This document shows positions 15,779 to 24,062 of a stretch of DNA of 64,000 nucleotides, piece by piece. Under the pieces are notes generated by a model. The model was not told the origin of the DNA and did no database searches. It worked only from the letters and a program-made list of their open reading frames with translations. Within the stretch, counting starts at the first letter, position 1. Every line of letters starts with the position of its first letter. Made by a program: the position numbers and the translations under genes. This stretch comes from Microlunatus parietis (lineage in GTDB: Bacteria; Actinomycetota; Actinomycetes; Propionibacteriales; Propionibacteriaceae), in contig NZ_JACCBU010000001.1 in the NCBI RefSeq assembly GCF_013407955.1, forward strand, positions 4,092,001 to 4,156,000, given 5' to 3'.

Positions 15779-16531
15779 ATGACCGGCAATCTGACCCTGA
15801 ACGGCCACCCTGCCTGGTACGACGTCCGGGGCAGCGGCGAACCGCTGGTGCTGCTGCACGGCGGCTTCTCCGACTCGCGTGACTTCGACGACAACCTGGC
15901 CCGGCTCGCCGACCGGTTCACCGTCTACCGGTTAGACCGGCGGGCGCACGGCCGGACGCCGGACGTCCCCGGCCCGGTCACGCTGGACCAGTTGGCCGAC
16001 GACGCGGCGGCGTTCCTCTCCGACGTCGTCGGCGGGCCGGCTGCCGTGGCCGGCTACAGCTCGGGCGGCGTCGTCGCGCTCGCCACGGCGCTCCGGCGGC
16101 CCGACCTGGTGCGCCGGCTGATCTTGATCAACACCGCCGCAAGCCCGGACGGTTGGCTCGTCCATCCCGACCCGGACGGAGAATTCCCGGCCGTGGTGGT
16201 GGATGCGTACGCGGAGGTGTCGCCGGACGGGCGTGATCATTTTCCCGAAGTGGTACGGAAGTTCGCCGGCATGGAGCAGGGGCCGGCGCTGGATCCGGCC
16301 GGCGTCGACTGCCCGACGCTGGTGCTCGGCGCCGACGACGACATCGTCAGCCTGGCCCACACGGTCGAGGTCTACCAGGCGATCCGGGACGCCCAGCTGG
16401 CGATCCTGCCCGGCACCAGCCACCTGCTGCTGTGGGAACGACCGGACGAGGCGATCGCCCTGGTCGGCGAGTTCCTGACCCGCGAGCCGAACCGGCTGAT
16501 GCCGATCCGCTTCGCGGTCCCGGCGGCCTGA
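15779..16531 (+). CDS. Alpha/beta-fold hydrolase
   Basis: A 250-residue hydrolase with LVLLHGG at 24-29, nucleophile elbow GYSSG (Ser94), an acid in LVLGADDDIVS and the histidine in GTSHLLLWERPDE, so the triad looks complete. I start it at ATG 15779, preceded by GAAAGGA; an upstream in-frame start would have to read through a likely promoter with the small inverted repeat CGGTT-cgtac-AACCG. The place after an ECF factor suggests it could belong to that sigma factor's regulon. Substrate unknown. Confidence 0.87.
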   Translation: MTGNLTLNGHPAWYDVRGSGEPLVLLHGGFSDSRDFDDNLARLADRFTVYRLDRRAHGRTPDVPGPVTLDQLADDAAAFLSDVVGGPAAVAGYSSGGVVALATALRRPDLVRRLILINTAASPDGWLVHPDPDGEFPAVVVDAYAEVSPDGRDHFPEVVRKFAGMEQGPALDPAGVDCPTLVLGADDDIVSLAHTVEVYQAIRDAQLAILPGTSHLLLWERPDEAIALVGEFLTREPNRLMPIRFAVPAA

Positions 16532-16621
16532 CCCCGGCCACCCGCCGCAGCCGGACGGAGCCGCTGACCGTACCGTGTGAATGGCCGGCCCGATCGGGCC
16601 CGCGGGGAGGCGTACGGAGCG

Positions 16622-17818
16622 ATGCAGGCGGGCGACTCGGCGATCGGTGTGATCGCCCGCTCCCGGTTCCTCCGGGCCGCCGTGATCGCCTTGTTCTGCT
16701 CCGGCCTCGGGGTCTCGTCGGTGACGCCGCAACTGACCCTGTTCCTGGTCGAGGAACTGCACGCGTCGCTGCCGGTCGCCGGGCTGTACTACCTGACCAA
16801 CCTGGCCGCGCCGGTGGCCGGCTACCTGGTCGGGCGCAGGTCGGACCGGTCCACCGATCGGCTCGCGATGTTCCGGGTCTGTGCGGTGGTCGGCGCGGCG
16901 GGCTGGGTCGTGATCGGGTTGGCCCAGGCGATCTGGGTCCCGTTCGTGATCAGCATCCTCGCGCTGAGCATCGGCGGCGCCGCGATGGGTCAGCTGTTCG
17001 CCGCCTGCCGCGACGAGTTGAGCCGGCACCCGACCACGGTGGACAACCAGGTGATCGCGCTGGTCCGGATGGCGTTCACCGCCGGCTGGGTGCTCGGGCC
17101 CGTCCTCGGCAGTTGGTACGGCAGCGTCGCCGGCCTGCGTCCGATGGTGTTCGCGACCGCGGCCCTGGTCCTGCTGCAGATCCTGCCGCTCGGCCGGCAG
17201 CGGGTGCCGCGCTTCCATCGGCCCGGGGATCCGGGGCCGGCGCCGGATCCGGGCGGCCGCCGGATGCTGCCGTTGTTGATCTTCATGGCGATGATCGTGC
17301 TGGCGATGGCGGGCGACACGATGAAGTTCGGCTACCTGCCGATCTACATGGAGCAGCAACTGCAGCTGTCGCCGTTGCTGCGCGGCGCGGTGATCGGGGT
17401 CCAGCCGCTGCTCGAGTTCGCCCTGATGCCGCTTGCGGCGCGGCTGGCCGACCGGTTCGGCGCGCTCCGGGTGCTGCCGGTCGGCGTCGCATTCGGCGTC
17501 ACCGGCAACCTCACGTTCGCGTTCTCCAGCGACGCCGTCGGGCTGTTCGCCGGGCAGCTGCAGATCGCCCTGCTCTGGGCCTGCATCGGCGCGCTGGGCG
17601 TAACGATCGCCCAGGACCTCTATCCGGAGCGGGTCGCCACGGCCTCCGGCCTGTTCATGAGCACGATCCCGGTGGCCGGCGCCGTCGGCGGCCTGATCGG
17701 CGGGATCGCCGTCGGCACGTTCGGTCTGCCCCGGGTGTACCTGCTGCCGGCCGGGCTGACCTTGATCGGCTGCGTCGGTCTGGTGGTGCTGGACCGGGCC
17801 CTGCGCCGCCGGACGTAG
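16622..17818 (+). CDS. MFS transporter (SetA/SetB-like sugar efflux type)
   Basis: A 398-residue, twelve-span major facilitator. The N-terminal half carries the loop 2-3 motif GYLVGRRSDRSTDR and the C-terminal half its counterpart LAARLADRFGALR. The overall pattern (VTPQLTLFLVEELHASLPVAGLYYLTN, then KFGYLPIYMEQQL) resembles SET-family sugar efflux proteins. I prefer ATG 16622 (GGGGAGG upstream) over GTG 16577. It ends 2 bp before the convergent HIT gene. Confidence 0.85.
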   Translation: MQAGDSAIGVIARSRFLRAAVIALFCSGLGVSSVTPQLTLFLVEELHASLPVAGLYYLTNLAAPVAGYLVGRRSDRSTDRLAMFRVCAVVGAAGWVVIGLAQAIWVPFVISILALSIGGAAMGQLFAACRDELSRHPTTVDNQVIALVRMAFTAGWVLGPVLGSWYGSVAGLRPMVFATAALVLLQILPLGRQRVPRFHRPGDPGPAPDPGGRRMLPLLIFMAMIVLAMAGDTMKFGYLPIYMEQQLQLSPLLRGAVIGVQPLLEFALMPLAARLADRFGALRVLPVGVAFGVTGNLTFAFSSDAVGLFAGQLQIALLWACIGALGVTIAQDLYPERVATASGLFMSTIPVAGAVGGLIGGIAVGTFGLPRVYLLPAGLTLIGCVGLVVLDRALRRRT

Positions 17819-17819
17819 G

Positions 17820-18170
17820 TCAGCGCAGTACGGGGCCGCTCGACACGTGCACGTGCAGGTGCTTGGAGTCCTGGTAGTCGCCGAGATTCGTGAGCACGCG
17901 CGCCGCGCCGCGGTCGGCCGTGAGCTCGGCGGCGACCCGGCGGACCACCGCGAACAGCTCCCGCAGCACCGGCTCGTCGGCCTCGGTCACCGTGATCAGC
18001 GAGGCCAGATGGACCTTGGGGATGACGACGACATGATCACGCCAGTACGGCCGGGTGTGCCGGAACGCCAACACCTGATCCGTCTCCGCGACGACGTCGA
18101 GCTCACCGGTGCGCCGGAGCGCCACGTCGCAGTAGAAGTCCGTGCCGCGATACCCGGTCAGCTCGTCCAT
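17820..18170 (-). CDS. HIT family hydrolase
   Basis: A 116-residue histidine-triad protein with the signature HLHVHV (His104, 106, 108) and the upstream VVVIPKVHLASL segment of the nucleotide pocket. HIT proteins hydrolyse or transfer nucleoside monophosphates from linked groups (Hint/Fhit types). The C-terminal SSGPVLR is short for the family. It is convergent with the MFS gene and separated from the cyanase gene by 27 bp on the same strand, so it could be the last gene of that operon. Confidence 0.9.
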   Translation of the reverse strand: MDELTGYRGTDFYCDVALRRTGELDVVAETDQVLAFRHTRPYWRDHVVVIPKVHLASLITVTEADEPVLRELFAVVRRVAAELTADRGAARVLTNLGDYQDSKHLHVHVSSGPVLR

Positions 18171-18197
18171 CGCCGCAGTGTGCCACGGAAGAGTTGA

Positions 18198-18665
18198 TCA
18201 CCAGCGGTAGTCGAGGAACTTCCCGTCGAACGTCACGACCACCCGGTCGCCGTCCGGATCGGGCCGGCGGGCGAAGTCGATCTTGAAGTTGATCGCGCTC
18301 ATGATGCCGTCGCCGAACTCCTCGTGGATCAGCTCCTTCAGCGCCGGCCCGTACACGGCGAGGGCCTCGGTGAACCGGTAGACCGTCGGGTCCGCGGCCA
18401 GCCGGGGATCCGGGCCACGCATGGGCTGCTGCTGCAGGCTCTCCGCGACCCGGTCGTCGAGCCCGAGCAGGGCACAGGCTGCGGTCGCCTGCTCGGCCGA
18501 CATCGGATGCGCACCGAGCAGGGCGGCGGTGGTCCAGACCAGCGGGGCGTCGACGGCCGTGGCCAGTTTCTCCCAGCTGATTCCGCGGCGGATCCTGGCC
18601 GAGGTGATCAGGCTCGCCGCGGTCGCCCGGTCCATGATCGACGCGTCCATGATCGACTCTTCCAT
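18198..18665 (-). CDS. cynS: Cyanate hydratase (cyanase)
   Basis: A 155-residue cyanase, decomposing cyanate with bicarbonate to ammonia and CO2. It has the N-terminal helical domain (ARIRRGISWEKLATAV) and the strongly conserved catalytic C-terminus DPTVYRFTEALAVYG and GDGIMSAINFKIDF, which keep the Arg, Glu and Ser of the active site; these are the counterparts of Arg96, Glu99 and Ser122 in E. coli. The start ATG 18665 is 2 bp after the stop of the FNT channel gene, making a two-gene cyanate-related operon. Several in-frame ATGs follow closely, so the exact start is uncertain. Confidence 0.95.
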   Translation of the reverse strand: MEESIMDASIMDRATAASLITSARIRRGISWEKLATAVDAPLVWTTAALLGAHPMSAEQATAACALLGLDDRVAESLQQQPMRGPDPRLAADPTVYRFTEALAVYGPALKELIHEEFGDGIMSAINFKIDFARRPDPDGDRVVVTFDGKFLDYRW

Positions 18666-18667
18666 GA

Positions 18668-19552
18668 TCAGCCCTCGGCGCCGGCGACGGCCGGGACCCG
18701 GTCGGGGGCGGTCGGCTTGGCCTCGGTCACCACGGCATCGGGTACGACGGTCCGGGCGCGCTGGGTGCGGGCGTGGGTGAGGAAGATCGGCAGTCCGACG
18801 AAGGTGAGGCCGCCGACGAGGTTGCCCAGCACGGTCGGGATCTCGTTCCAGAGCAGGTAGTCGACGACGGTGAACTCGCCGCCCAGCAGCAGCCCGGACG
18901 GGAACAGGAACATGTTGACGATCGAGTGCTCGAAGCCCATGTAGAAGAAGACCAGCACCGGCAGCCACATGCAGAGGATCTTGCCGGGCACACTCTTGGA
19001 GATCATGGCGCCGATCACGCCGGTCGAGACCATCCAGTTGCACATCACGCCGCGGAGGAACAGGGTCAGCATCCCGGCGGCGCCGTGGTCGGCGTACCCG
19101 ACCGTCCGGCTGGTGCCGATCTGGCCGATCGCCTCGCCGACGGCGTCCGGTGCCTGCGTGAAGCCGTACGTGAAGTAGACGGCCATCATCAGCGCGACGG
19201 TCAGCGCGCCGGCGAAGTTGCCGAGGAAGACCAGGCCCCAGTTGCGGAGCACCGCCCGGACGGTGATGCCGGGGCGGCGGTCCAGCCAGGCGAGCGGCGC
19301 CAGCGTGAACACGCCGGTCAGCAGGTCGAAGCCCAGCAGGACGAGCAGGCAGAACCCGATCGGGAACAGGATCGCCCCGACCAGCGGCTGGCCGGTCCTG
19401 GTCGAGATGGTGACGGCGAACGCGGCGGCCAGGGCGAGGATCGCACCGGCCATGAAGGCCCGGATCAGCGTGTCGCGGGTGCTCAACTGCACCTTGGCCG
19501 CGCCGGCGCTGATCATCTGGTGCGCGAGTTCGGTGGGATTGACGTACGACAT
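18668..19552 (-). CDS. Formate/nitrite (FNT) family channel
   Basis: A 294-residue, six-span FNT protein. It shows the family motifs GFDLLTGVFTLAPLAWLD near residue 80, NWGLVFLGNFAGAL, LFLRGVMCNWMVSTGVIGA and MGFEHSIVNMFLFP, which build the anion pathway and its central histidine. FNT channels pass small monovalent anions (formate, nitrite, hydrosulfide). Its tight coupling to cyanase (2 bp) suggests that cyanate, also a small monovalent anion, is carried here; that is inference. I take the ATG at 19552 as start (MSYVNPTEL). Confidence 0.93.
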   Translation of the reverse strand: MSYVNPTELAHQMISAGAAKVQLSTRDTLIRAFMAGAILALAAAFAVTISTRTGQPLVGAILFPIGFCLLVLLGFDLLTGVFTLAPLAWLDRRPGITVRAVLRNWGLVFLGNFAGALTVALMMAVYFTYGFTQAPDAVGEAIGQIGTSRTVGYADHGAAGMLTLFLRGVMCNWMVSTGVIGAMISKSVPGKILCMWLPVLVFFYMGFEHSIVNMFLFPSGLLLGGEFTVVDYLLWNEIPTVLGNLVGGLTFVGLPIFLTHARTQRARTVVPDAVVTEAKPTAPDRVPAVAGAEG

Positions 19553-19739
19553 GGGCTGGAGCCTCCCCGGGCTGAAGGGCATGCGTGCGACGGGCGTTGT
19601 TGGCCGACGGTAAGAGCGTCGGGTTCCGGCCGTGTTACGGCGCGGTCTCCGGGCCGTGAAAGCCGCCGCACAGGCCGGCTGGAGGGGTGTGCGTTCGCGG
19701 CTATCCTGAATCGCGTCGACACCAGGGATCGAGGTACGG

Positions 19740-20768
19740 ATGCGCGGACCGGCGGGCTTGATCGGCGCGCTCGTGATCATGGTGTTGTCGGTGATCATGT
19801 CCGCGGCGTGCACGGTCGAGCCGCCGCGGGTGCAACTGCCGCCGCCGGACACGTACCGGCCGCAGGATCCGGTCGGCGAGGACAGCGTCGCCCGCCCGGT
19901 GCCGCCGGGGACGGCCGAGACGATCACCGCCCCGCTGGTCGCGGCCGGCGCCTTCTGTGCTCAGGTCCGCAGCAACGCCCACGGCCGGGCCCTGTGGTGC
20001 CGGCACCGGGACGCCGACGATCCCTGGGTGGCCCAGTTCCTGCTCGATGATCAAGACCGACTGGCCTGGGCCTGGTTCCCGAGCCAGCCGCAACCCGAGG
20101 AGCCGGATCCCAACCGGGCTTCGGATCCCGAGCGGCTGGCCGGGCTGGCCGGACCGAGCCTCGGCGCGCTGTGGCCGGAGACCGCCGACCGGTTCGGCGA
20201 CGAGCTGACCCGGTACGACCATGATCATCGCGACCTGATCGAACGCGGTCGCTCGGTCGAGGGTGCGTTCACCCGCAGCTGGCGAGATGATCATGCCGAC
20301 TACACGATGTCCAGTGTCGACGGGCTGATCATGGAAGCCCGGGACGTCGAGGTCGAGCGGTGGCCGTCGGACGCGGCCCACTACGCTAGCCGGATGAGCG
20401 TGGCCGTCGGCGATCTCCAGGACTCCGGCTTCGAGTGCTTCTATCCGCCGCAGGTCTACTGTCGCCGGGAGTTCCAGGAGTTCCGGGTCTCGCTGCGCGG
20501 CGACCGGATCATCACGGCCGACTTCGTCGTCGCGGGGGACGAGACGCTCGCCGAGGTCTTCCCGCGCGGGCTCACGTTCCTCAGCCCGGCCGTCCGGTCG
20601 GCGGTCGGTGCAAAGATCGAGGAAGCCCGTAAGGCCCGGCAGGACTACCTCGGCATCGTCGAGGGCACCGTGCTCGCCGTGGACGCCGCCCCGATCCCGC
20701 CGGTCGGCGGCCCGGTGCCGATCACCGTCCGGATCGGTGCACCGCTCGCTGGTGCGTACCCGATCTAG
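19740..20768 (+). CDS. Putative lipoprotein of unknown function
   Basis: 342 residues. The N-terminus is a hydrophobic signal with lipobox MSAAC (Cys24), so the protein should be lipid-anchored outside the membrane. A proline-rich linker (PPRVQLPPPDTYRPQDP) leads into a mixed-charge domain with CRHRDADDPWVAQF, three Asp/His-rich spots (RYDHDHRDL, WRDDHADYT) and two cysteines (ECFYPPQVYCRREF) that could form a disulfide. I do not recognise the family. The gene is divergent from the FNT channel and ends 4 bp before the convergent methyltransferase. Confidence 0.7.
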   Translation: MRGPAGLIGALVIMVLSVIMSAACTVEPPRVQLPPPDTYRPQDPVGEDSVARPVPPGTAETITAPLVAAGAFCAQVRSNAHGRALWCRHRDADDPWVAQFLLDDQDRLAWAWFPSQPQPEEPDPNRASDPERLAGLAGPSLGALWPETADRFGDELTRYDHDHRDLIERGRSVEGAFTRSWRDDHADYTMSSVDGLIMEARDVEVERWPSDAAHYASRMSVAVGDLQDSGFECFYPPQVYCRREFQEFRVSLRGDRIITADFVVAGDETLAEVFPRGLTFLSPAVRSAVGAKIEEARKARQDYLGIVEGTVLAVDAAPIPPVGGPVPITVRIGAPLAGAYPI

Positions 20769-20772
20769 TCGG

Positions 20773-21597
20773 TCAGGTCGGCTTGCGGGCCAGCACGACC
20801 TGGGTGTCGCCGGGCCAGTCCCAGAACAGGCCGTCCGGGGCGTGCTCGGCGAGCAGCGCGCGGACGTCGCGGGCGAAGTCGTCGGCGCGGTCGCCGAACA
20901 GGTGCGGCGCCGAGGACGACAGCGAGAAGTAGCCGGACAGCACACTCTCGGTGTCGCGCCGGAGGTTCGGGATCCCAGGTACGAAGACCGTGCGCGGGAC
21001 GCCGAACCGGGTCCCGGCAAGAACCTCCTCGAACCGAGGGCGGGGCCGGGTCGAGGCCACCCCCTGCCCGAGCCGCTGGTCCGGACCGAGATAGCGCCGC
21101 ACCAGGGCCGTCAGCTCGTCGTGCGGGATCGGCGGCGATCCGGGGTTCGGCGGCTTCGGCCGGCCCTCGACCGCATGCCCGATCAGCGCCAGAGTGCCGC
21201 CGGGCTCGAGCAGGTCGTAGACGAGTTCGGCGACCCGCGACTCGTCGGTCCAGAAGAAGGACTGTCCGAACGTCACCATCCGGTACGGGCCCGGTGCCGC
21301 CTCCGGCAGCTCCTCGGCGACCGCCCGGACCCACCGGATGTCCAGCCCGCTCGCCTCCGCGGCCCTGCGGCCCTCGGCCAACATGTCCGGATCGGGATCG
21401 AGCCCGACCGCCTCGGCGAACAGCGGCGCCAGCCGGACGGTGAGGATGCCCGGCCCGCAGCCGGCGTCGAGCAGCCGGCCGGTGCCGTCCAGGCCCGCCT
21501 CCCTGGTCAGCATGGCCTCCAGCTCTGGCGCGTACGGCGGCCGGCCCGGTCGATAGTGGATCGCGGCACCGCGGTAACTGGTCGGGTCGTACGCCAT
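20773..21597 (-). CDS. Class I SAM-dependent methyltransferase
   Basis: A 274-residue Rossmann methyltransferase. Motif I is LLDAGCGPGILTVRL near residue 45, followed by the acidic AVGLDPDPDML and motif IV-like RMVTFGQSFFWTDE and a GGTLALIGH strand. The opening YDPTSYRGAAIHYRPGRPPY resembles many actinobacterial enzymes of small-molecule type. It lies 26 bp downstream of the TetR gene on the same strand and may be the last gene of that TetR-controlled operon. Substrate unknown. Confidence 0.87.
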   Translation of the reverse strand: MAYDPTSYRGAAIHYRPGRPPYAPELEAMLTREAGLDGTGRLLDAGCGPGILTVRLAPLFAEAVGLDPDPDMLAEGRRAAEASGLDIRWVRAVAEELPEAAPGPYRMVTFGQSFFWTDESRVAELVYDLLEPGGTLALIGHAVEGRPKPPNPGSPPIPHDELTALVRRYLGPDQRLGQGVASTRPRPRFEEVLAGTRFGVPRTVFVPGIPNLRRDTESVLSGYFSLSSSAPHLFGDRADDFARDVRALLAEHAPDGLFWDWPGDTQVVLARKPT

Positions 21598-21623
21598 CGG
21601 AAGCCTCCACCAGGCAGGGGATT

Positions 21624-22208
21624 TCAGTCGGGTCGCAGGACGCCGGCGAGCATCGCGGTGAACACCTGGCGACGCAGCTGCGGCGAGTCCTCCTCCGCGA
21701 TCGTACGCATGCCGCCGAGGCGCAGCACGGCCATGCCGTGGGCGAGCGACCAGGTGGCCCGCAGCGCGGTGTCGACCGGCATCGCCAACCGGCCTCGCGC
21801 GTGCAGGGATTCGAGGACACCGCCCAGGACGCCCAGCGCGGCCAGGCCGGCGTTGCTCCGCGGAGCCCGGCCGCCGGCGTCGAACATGACGGTGAACCGG
21901 GCCGGCTCCCGTACCGAGAAGTCGACGTAGGCCAGGGCCAGGTCGACCAGCCCACCGTCCGGTGCCTGCTCCGAGACGGCCTCGCGAAGATCGGCGGCGA
22001 GCCGCTCGAAGCCGTCGTCCGCGATCGCGCCGAGCAGGTCGGCCTTGCCGGCGAAGTGTCGGTACGGCGCCGCGGCGCTCACCCCGGCCCGCTTGGCGGC
22101 CTCGGCGAGCGTGAAGCCGTCGACGCCGTGGCTCGCGATCAGCTCAACGGCGACGTCGATCAGGGTCCGGCGCAGCGAGCCGTGGTGGTACGGCACCTTC
22201 GCCTCCAT
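21624..22208 (-). CDS. TetR/AcrR family regulator with WHG-type C-terminal domain
   Basis: A 194-residue regulator: KVPYHHGSLRRTLIDVAVELI leads into the HTH TLAEAAKRAGVSAAAPYRHFAGKADLL. The C-terminal half, with ARFTVMFDAGG and WSLAHGMAVL, matches the TetR_C domain often called WHG. ATG 22208 gives the usual short N-terminus; 22223 is an alternative. With two small membrane protein genes upstream and a TTAAT-type palindrome at the operon head (22710-22728), autoregulation from that site is likely. Confidence 0.88.
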   Translation of the reverse strand: MEAKVPYHHGSLRRTLIDVAVELIASHGVDGFTLAEAAKRAGVSAAAPYRHFAGKADLLGAIADDGFERLAADLREAVSEQAPDGGLVDLALAYVDFSVREPARFTVMFDAGGRAPRSNAGLAALGVLGGVLESLHARGRLAMPVDTALRATWSLAHGMAVLRLGGMRTIAEEDSPQLRRQVFTAMLAGVLRPD

Positions 22209-22395
22209 CGCGACCACCTCCACCCAAGACGTACGCCACCAGGGCGAAGCCCGGCACCGCGACGCCCACCGCGATCATGGCACCGAGCTTCACCCGGGAC
22301 ACCGCCGCGAGCGCGACCCACGGTGCCGCCCGGCGCAACACCGTAGCGGCTGCCGGATGCCGCCGGCTCACCAGCCGGGACACGGTGCCGACCAT
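22144..22395 (-). CDS. Small membrane protein of the TetR operon (start uncertain)
   Basis: The frame reads WMVGTVSRLVSRRHPAAATV, then one or two hydrophobic helices (VALAAVSRVKLGAMIAVGVA, PGFALVAYVLGG), then a glycine- and arginine-rich tail overlapping the TetR start by 65 bp. Upstream of ATG 22395 the same frame remains open and protein-like (AVRGWYRQLQEQQTFG) but offers no standard start, so a frameshift or rare start codon is possible. It lies between another small membrane protein and the regulator. Function unknown. Confidence 0.4.
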   Translation of the reverse strand: MVGTVSRLVSRRHPAAATVLRRAAPWVALAAVSRVKLGAMIAVGVAVPGFALVAYVLGGGGRDGGEGAVPPRLAAPDPDRRRR

Positions 22396-22474
22396 CCAGC
22401 CGAAGGTCTGCTGCTCCTGCAGTTGCCGGTACCAGCCGCGGACGGCGTCCGAGTCGGCCAGGCGTCGGTCATGA

Positions 22475-22711
22475 TCATCGGCCCCGGTCGGCGACGGTCC
22501 GGCGGCTGCGTAACCAGCGCCGTACCCGGGCGTGTTGCCAGAGGGCCAGGCCGGTGATCACGGTGAGGGGGACGCCGATGATCATCAGCGCGGTCCGCAG
22601 CCCGCCGGTCCAGGCGGGCGGCAGGTACACGTAACAGCCGAGCGCGACGGCCAGCACGAGGTGCAGCGTCCGGAGTGCCATGCGCTGTCGGCGTCTGTCC
22701 ATGACCGCCAT
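22475..22711 (-). CDS. Small two-helix membrane protein
   Basis: 78 residues with two hydrophobic helices (LHLVLAVALGCYVYLPPAW and TALMIIGVPLTVITGLALW) and a basic C-terminus. It heads the operon that ends with the TetR regulator. The ATG at 22711 lies inside the palindrome 22710-22728, so either the transcript is leaderless or the in-frame ATG 22702 is used. Unrecognised family; likely the target of the local TetR protein. Confidence 0.6.
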   Translation of the reverse strand: MAVMDRRRQRMALRTLHLVLAVALGCYVYLPPAWTGGLRTALMIIGVPLTVITGLALWQHARVRRWLRSRRTVADRGR

Positions 22712-22728
22712 GTTAATCTCATTAACAT
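22710..22728. promoter_or_regulatory. TetR-type operator palindrome
   Basis: ATGTTAAT-CTC-ATTAACAT is a perfect inverted repeat with 8-bp arms and a 3-bp centre. It covers the start codon of the small membrane protein gene and lies 46 bp upstream of the divergent GNAT gene. A+T richness in this genome and position at the head of a TetR-containing operon make it the best candidate for that regulator's site. Confidence 0.65.
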
Positions 22729-22773
22729 CACCCGGACAAGCACCGCGCGGGTCGAATCGGTCATATTGGTCGG

Positions 22774-23280
22774 GTGACTCTTCCGATGCCCGAGCTCCAT
22801 CCCGCCATCCGCCCGGCCGCCGAGGCCGACGTGCCGGCCCTGATCGGCCTGATCAAGGAACTCGCCACGTACGAGCGCGAACCGGACGCGGTCAAGATCA
22901 CCGAGGAGCAGCTCACGGCGCTGCTGTTCGGCCCCGATCCCCGGGTCTACGCGCTGGTCGCCGAAGATCAACAGCGGGTGGCCGGGATGGCGATCTACTT
23001 CCTCAACTTCTCAACCTGGGAAGGAAAACTGGGCATCTACCTGGAGGATCTCTACGTCAGCCCGGAGAGCCGCGGCAGCGGTCTCGGCAAGGCGCTGCTG
23101 CAGTCCCTGGCCGCGATCGCCGCGGCCCGCGACTACGGCCGGTTCGAGTGGGCGGTGCTGGACTGGAACCAGCCGGCGCTCGACTTCTACCACAGCCTCG
23201 GCGCCGTCCCGATGGAGGAATGGACCGTGCACCGGCTGGCCGGCGACGCCCTGGTCCAGGCCGCGAAGCCGTACGCCTGA
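22774..23280 (+). CDS. GNAT family N-acetyltransferase (diamine acetyltransferase-like)
   Basis: A 168-residue acetyltransferase with the acetyl-CoA loop of motif A (LEDLYVSPESRGSGLGKALLQ) and the motif B stretch FEWAVLDWNQPALDFYHSLGA. The opening IRPAAEADVPALIGLIKELATYE and the FLNFSTWEGKLGIYLEDL segment resemble spermidine/spermine acetyltransferases, suggesting an amine substrate. The start is GTG 22774 without a visible ribosome site. Its stop overlaps the isoprenyl transferase start by one base (TGATG), so the two are coupled. Confidence 0.88.
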   Translation: MTLPMPELHPAIRPAAEADVPALIGLIKELATYEREPDAVKITEEQLTALLFGPDPRVYALVAEDQQRVAGMAIYFLNFSTWEGKLGIYLEDLYVSPESRGSGLGKALLQSLAAIAAARDYGRFEWAVLDWNQPALDFYHSLGAVPMEEWTVHRLAGDALVQAAKPYA

Positions 23281-24062
23281 TGAGCCTGATCGGCGACCTG
23301 CTGCGGCGGGTCTATCTGGCCGGGCTGCGCCGCGAGTTGCGCCGGCTGGCCCGGCCGCGGCACGTCGCGCTGGTGATGGACGGCAACCGGCGCTGGGCCA
23401 AGCAGCAGGGCTTCGACAACCCCAGCGTCGGGCACGCCCACGGCGCCGACCATGTGGACACGCTGCTCGGTTGGTGCACCCGGTACGGCATCGACGAGGT
23501 GACGATCTTCGTCTGCTCCACCGAGAACCTGCACCGCCGGCCGGCCGAGGAGGTCGACTTCCTGCTCGGCGCGATGGAGCGCGTCGTCACCGAGCGCGCC
23601 GGCCGGCCGGGCAACCGCTGGAAGATCGAGCTGATGGGCCGGCTCGACGTGCTCCCGGACGGCACCCGGCACGCGCTGAAGCGGGCCGCCGAGGCCACCG
23701 CCGACCTGACCGGCGGCCGGCTGGCGCTGGCGATCGGCTACGGCGGCCGGCAGGAGATCGTCGATGCCGTACGGGAGCTGCTCTGGGACGAGCGGCGGGC
23801 CGGCGGCAACCTGGCCGACCTGGCCGGACGGGTGGAGGTGGCCGACCTGGCCAGCCGGCTCTACGCGCCGACGATGAGCGGGGTCGATCTGATCATCCGG
23901 ACCAGCGGCGAGCTGCGGCTGTCCAACTTCCTGCTCTGGCAAAGCGCCGGCGCCGAGTTCTCCTTCTGCGACACCCTGTGGCCCGGCTTCCGCGAACTCG
24001 ACTTCGTCCGAGCCCTGCGCGACTTCGGTCGCCGCCGGCTCCGCGTCGCAGCCGAGAACTAG
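23280..24062 (+). CDS. uppS: Isoprenyl transferase (cis-prenyl transferase, UppS-like)
   Basis: A 260-residue cis-prenyltransferase. The catalytic aspartate is Asp34 in HVALVMDGNRRWA, followed by GHAHGADHVDTLLGWC, FVCSTENLHRRPAEEV, the IGYGGRQEIVDA block and the C-terminal diphosphate-binding DLIIRTSGELRLSNFLLWQ and ELDFV. The short length and N-terminus are like actinobacterial Z-FPP or decaprenyl diphosphate synthases; product length cannot be set from sequence. It supplies lipid carriers for cell-wall synthesis. Confidence 0.93.
   Translation: MSLIGDLLRRVYLAGLRRELRRLARPRHVALVMDGNRRWAKQQGFDNPSVGHAHGADHVDTLLGWCTRYGIDEVTIFVCSTENLHRRPAEEVDFLLGAMERVVTERAGRPGNRWKIELMGRLDVLPDGTRHALKRAAEATADLTGGRLALAIGYGGRQEIVDAVRELLWDERRAGGNLADLAGRVEVADLASRLYAPTMSGVDLIIRTSGELRLSNFLLWQSAGAEFSFCDTLWPGFRELDFVRALRDFGRRRLRVAAEN

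Noticed and set aside
22741..22770. tRNA-like GGGTCGAATCGG segment
   Set aside because: It resembles a T-loop by chance; no acceptor stem, D arm or anticodon arm can be paired around it.
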